A stretch of 7,149 nucleotides of DNA from Ardenticatenales bacterium (lineage in GTDB: Bacteria; Chloroflexota; Anaerolineae; Ardenticatenales; Ardenticatenaceae). Below the pieces are notes generated by a model. That model saw nothing but the letters and a program-made list of their open reading frames with translations, made no database searches and had not been told where the DNA came from. How positions within the stretch are numbered: the first letter of the stretch is position 1; each line of letters opens with the position of its first letter. Below are positions 4,655-7,149 of the stretch, piece by piece. Location of the stretch: positions 1 to 7,149 of the forward strand of contig JACCSL010000257.1 of assembly GCA_013812995.1 (NCBI GenBank), read 5' to 3'. The translations under genes and the position numbers were made by a program.

Positions 4655-5830
4655 TCAAGGCGCTAGCACGATTTCGCCCTCTTCGATCCCTTCCAGAATC
4701 TCGACCATGCGCTCATCCTGTGCACCAAGCCGCACGTCCTGCTCCATGCTCTGCTCCCCGCGCCGGACGAGGACGTAGGGCTGTGTTTCTGCGTAGCGAA
4801 TCGTCGAGAGGGGCAACAGGAGAGCATTGCGCGCGTCCGCCGTGCGGATGCGCAGGTCGGCGGCCATGCCCAGTCGCACGGGCAAATCAGCGGGGTCGAA
4901 GCGAATAACCGTGCGGTAGGTCGTTGCCCCGCGCTGCTCGCCCGAGGCGGGGGCGATGCTCCAGACCTCGCCGGGCAGGGGGCGCGTGGGGAAGGCATCC
5001 AGCGTAACCGTTACAAGCTGGCCGGGGAGAACGCGCCCCACATCGACCTCGTCGACCTCCGCCGCGACGATCAAGGTGTTCAGTGCGGCAAGCGCCATGA
5101 GCGGCTGTGAGGGATTGACGCGCTCCCCGACATTGATCAATCGCTCGGTGATCATGCCTGTGAAGGGCGCACGTAACACGGCGCTCGCGAGCGCCACATC
5201 GGCCAGGGTCAGGCGAACCCTTGCCTGCTCGCTCTGCGCGGCGAGCACGGCTAACTCCTGCGGTGCGGCCCCGTCCACAAGGAGGCGCAGGGCGGCACGC
5301 GCCTGTTCCACCGACGCGCGCGCCTGCTCGACCCGGACAAGCTCCTCGCTGCTGTCCCGCTCCTCTTCAGGCACCTCATCCAGCTTCACCTCGGCCACGC
5401 TCAGGGCGAGTTGCGCCGCGCGCAGCGATGCCTGCGCCGCTTCTATTTCAGCGGGTGTTCCCCCGCTGGCTGCTTTGGCTTCCTGCGCCTCTGCGGCTGC
5501 CAGGGCGGCCGCTGCCTCCTGGCGGCGCAGCTCGAACTCGCTGCTGTCCAGCGTGAGCAAGGTTGCCCCAGCTTCGACCTCGTCGCCTACCTCGGCGGTT
5601 ACACTGGCAACCAGCGCGCCAACCGGCAGGGAGAGACGGGCATGTTGCTCCGCCTCCACGCGCCCCGTAGCTTCCACGCGCGCCGCGAGATCGCCGCGCG
5701 TCACGCGTACCTCGTTCGACACAACAAAAGCACTTGCCGGCGCTGGAGCCTGTGCGCTCCCAAAGAACCACCAGAGGAATAGCGTCGCCCCAACCACGGC
5801 CAGCAAAGCCAAAAACCAGCGTTTTTTCAT
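4655..5830 (-). CDS. HlyD/MacA-type efflux periplasmic adaptor (membrane fusion) protein
   Basis: This 391-aa protein has the full layout of a membrane fusion protein that links an inner-membrane ABC or RND exporter to the outside. A short basic N-terminus is followed by an uncleaved-looking membrane anchor at about residues 5-23. Next is the first lipoyl-like half (ARLSLPVGALVASVTAEVG region, 64-95). A long Ala/Glu/Gln-rich coiled-coil hairpin occupies about 96-210. The second lipoyl half is APFTGMITERLINVGERVNP at 221-240. A beta-barrel domain (about 251-330, with VDEVDVGRVLPGQ) and a membrane-proximal domain follow to EGEIVLAP. The ATG at 5830 has AGGAAACA before it, overlapping the stop of the upstream gene. 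It is the last gene of its operon and reads into the terminator at 4566-4603. In most genomes the ABC ATPase and permease are adjacent; here they are not. In a cell with one membrane it would act on the outer face. Substrate unknown. Confidence 0.9.
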   Translation of the reverse strand: MKKRWFLALLAVVGATLFLWWFFGSAQAPAPASAFVVSNEVRVTRGDLAARVEATGRVEAEQHARLSLPVGALVASVTAEVGDEVEAGATLLTLDSSEFELRRQEAAAALAAAEAQEAKAASGGTPAEIEAAQASLRAAQLALSVAEVKLDEVPEEERDSSEELVRVEQARASVEQARAALRLLVDGAAPQELAVLAAQSEQARVRLTLADVALASAVLRAPFTGMITERLINVGERVNPSQPLMALAALNTLIVAAEVDEVDVGRVLPGQLVTVTLDAFPTRPLPGEVWSIAPASGEQRGATTYRTVIRFDPADLPVRLGMAADLRIRTADARNALLLPLSTIRYAETQPYVLVRRGEQSMEQDVRLGAQDERMVEILEGIEEGEIVLAP

Positions 5831-5837
5831 TGTTTCC

Positions 5838-6143
5838 TCAAAGACAAGCCATCTGAGGGCTGAGAGCTACAGATAAAGTAATAGCGCAAACAGAAATGAG
5901 TAAGATGAGCCACCATGAATATCTGCTCAAAATGAACCCTGTTGCTATAACCGGAATCCAAAACAGGTAGTTAATCAGTTCATAGAAACTTATAGATGGC
6001 GTCAGCATATAGTAGTCATAGCACGTTCCCATCGCCCAAGCGTGGAAATATCCAGCAATGGCGAAGTATAGGCTCAGTGCTATAACGATCCCCTTGAGGC
6101 AAGATTGAGACACCTTTATGATATTTCTTGTAGAAGAGATCAT
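5838..6143 (-). CDS. Three-span membrane protein (101 aa), unknown function, low GC
   Basis: I do not recognise this protein. From the ATG at 6143 it has 101 residues and three hydrophobic segments at about 17-37 (GIVIALSLYFAIAGYF), 53-73 (YLFWIPVIATGFIL) and 77-95 (WWLILLISVCAITLSVAL). A short aromatic loop with TCYDYYMLTP lies between the first two, and three cysteines (15, 41, 86) lie in or near the spans, with a fourth at 100. The start is chosen because ATGA there overlaps the stop of the upstream gene (TGA at 6142-6140), which indicates translational coupling; no Shine-Dalgarno is seen. A longer start at 6206 would overlap the upstream gene by 66 bases and adds an Arg-rich tail of no clear meaning. 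The stop lies 7 bases before the HlyD-type gene. Composition is strikingly AT-rich: 24 of 60 bases are G or C at 5881-5940, against 46 of 60 at 5281-5340. Confidence 0.7.
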   Translation of the reverse strand: MISSTRNIIKVSQSCLKGIVIALSLYFAIAGYFHAWAMGTCYDYYMLTPSISFYELINYLFWIPVIATGFILSRYSWWLILLISVCAITLSVALSPQMACL

Positions 6144-7149
6144 TGTGATTGGGTCAGAATCGGCGTCACAGGAACGAGCGCGCCGTTGGCGTCGAAAAGT
6201 TGCCATTCAACGCGGAGCACTCCGTCCTCGGCAGGCAGCGGTTGAGTGATCAGGTGAGGTCCGGGATAGGGGAAGCGGAACGGACCGAGAAGCCGGGTTT
6301 CCAGAAGCTGATCGCCTCGCAGCAGGCGAATCCCCAGCGCGAGCCGCCCCTCGCCCTCCACCACGAGGCGCAGCGCATTTCCTGCAATGTCTGCCCGTTG
6401 CACGCGCCATCGCTCGCTCTGCACGCCCACGACTGCCCACCGCTCAAGCTGCTCGCCGGTGACGCGCAGGGCGTGGTAGCCTGGCTCTCGTGGCCCAGCC
6501 AGCGTGCCCTCGTACTGGCCAGGCTCTACCTCAGTCAGAACCGTGGTTGCCTGGCCGAGCGTTGCGGTGAGCGTCTTCCCTGCTTCGCCGCGTACTTCCA
6601 CGGCAACAGTCTCCGCAGGCAGAACCCAGGGCTTATCCAGGCGAATCTCCAGGCCAGCCTCAGAGGGTACGATCAGGACAAGGTTGGCCTCAATGGGCTC
6701 TGATGTCACGTTGCGAACCGTTGCCTGCCAGAGACCCGCCGCTCGGGTATTCCACAGATCAACGGAGAGCAAGGTAGGATCGCTTGTCACTAGATGGACC
6801 ACCTGCTCATCGCGCACCACGCGGTCAGGTGCATAGCGGGTTCCGTCCGGGGCTACGAGTTCCATCTCAAGCCCCGCACCCTCCAGCAGCCAGCTCGTGG
6901 GGGCTGTGCCGAGCGTGGCGGTCAGGGTCATCGTGGCACCGGGAAGGAGTATCTCTTGCAGCAGTGGGCGGCGCGTGAAGCCCGCCGGAGGGAGCGGGGG
7001 GCGCTCCACCTGTGCGGTATCTGCTTCTCCAAAGTGCTGGAGCCAGGGACGAATCGTGTTGACATAAACGCTATCCGGCCAGAGGAGCGTCGGCAGCGTG
7101 CGAGCGAGAACCTCGAAGGACCAGCCATGCAGGAGCGGTAGCACGCGGC
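6140..7149 (-). CDS. C-terminal part of a beta-rich, probably extracytoplasmic protein (5' truncated by window edge)
   Basis: The frame is open to the right edge, so the N-terminus is outside the window. A GTG at 7144 is in frame, but nothing marks it as the true start. About 335 residues are visible. They begin with LPLLHGWSFEVLARTLPTLLWPDSVYV, a Pro-rich linker follows (VERPPLPPAGFTRRP), and the rest looks like two or three beta-sandwich domains. Strand-rich phrases are MTLTATLGT, LEMELVAPDGTRY, GLWQATVRNVT, ANLVLIVPS, YEGTLAGPREPGYHALRVTG and VLRVEWQLFDANGALVPVTP. Such Ig-like or P-domain-like modules are common on secreted hydrolases and surface proteins, and the first 40 residues could be the end of an alpha/beta-hydrolase or other catalytic domain; I cannot decide. 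It ends QSQ and overlaps the next gene by ATGA, so it heads a translationally coupled unit with the three-span membrane protein and the HlyD-type adaptor. That makes an export or cell-surface role likely, by inference. Confidence 0.7.
   Translation of the reverse strand, partial: RVLPLLHGWSFEVLARTLPTLLWPDSVYVNTIRPWLQHFGEADTAQVERPPLPPAGFTRRPLLQEILLPGATMTLTATLGTAPTSWLLEGAGLEMELVAPDGTRYAPDRVVRDEQVVHLVTSDPTLLSVDLWNTRAAGLWQATVRNVTSEPIEANLVLIVPSEAGLEIRLDKPWVLPAETVAVEVRGEAGKTLTATLGQATTVLTEVEPGQYEGTLAGPREPGYHALRVTGEQLERWAVVGVQSERWRVQRADIAGNALRLVVEGEGRLALGIRLLRGDQLLETRLLGPFRFPYPGPHLITQPLPAEDGVLRVEWQLFDANGALVPVTPILTQSQ

Noticed and set aside
4956..5876. Plus-strand 306-residue open frame rich in Ser, Ala and Arg
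   Set aside because: It is antisense to the HlyD-type gene; the Ser/Ala/Arg-rich low-complexity translation is what a high-GC gene gives on its other strand.

Overview
The window looks like a moderately GC-rich bacterial chromosome carrying a housekeeping DNA replication/repair cluster and, beyond a bidirectional terminator, a convergent membrane/export operon. The dnaX-ybaB-recR order is widespread in bacteria. The long Gly/Met-rich head on the YbaB protein, the Ala-rich HlyD-type adaptor and the overall style suggest Chloroflexota, but this is an inference from memory of protein style, with no marker to confirm it.

Left part (1-445): structured non-coding DNA ends in a strong hairpin terminator (123-161). 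A 41-residue single-span membrane protein follows on the minus strand (179-304). It has its own Shine-Dalgarno sequence and a good extended -10 promoter, and it is divergent from dnaX. The 140 bp between the two genes hold back-to-back promoter candidates and a 9-bp direct repeat.

Centre (446-3899): dnaX encodes the clamp-loader tau subunit. It is interrupted in frame by a 191-residue mini-intein (830-1402), which separates the Walker B Asp-Glu from the next residue, so active clamp loader requires protein splicing. The intein keeps splicing blocks A, B, F and G. It has Ala instead of the usual penultimate His, and it retains what looks like a fossil of the first LAGLIDADG motif of a lost homing endonuclease. 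ybaB follows dnaX directly, its Shine-Dalgarno touching the dnaX stop. A canonical intrinsic terminator then separates ybaB from recR.

Right part: a 327-bp gap (3900-4226) without a supportable gene precedes a short gene for an XdhC N-terminal domain alone. A bidirectional terminator (4566-4603) separates it from a minus-strand operon read from the right edge. That operon contains a 5'-truncated beta-rich protein of unknown function, a low-GC three-span membrane protein overlapping it by ATGA, and a HlyD/MacA-type efflux adaptor. The transporter partner of the adaptor is not in the window.

The most interesting element is the DnaX mini-intein. Next are the small divergent membrane protein and the low-GC membrane gene embedded in a high-GC operon.
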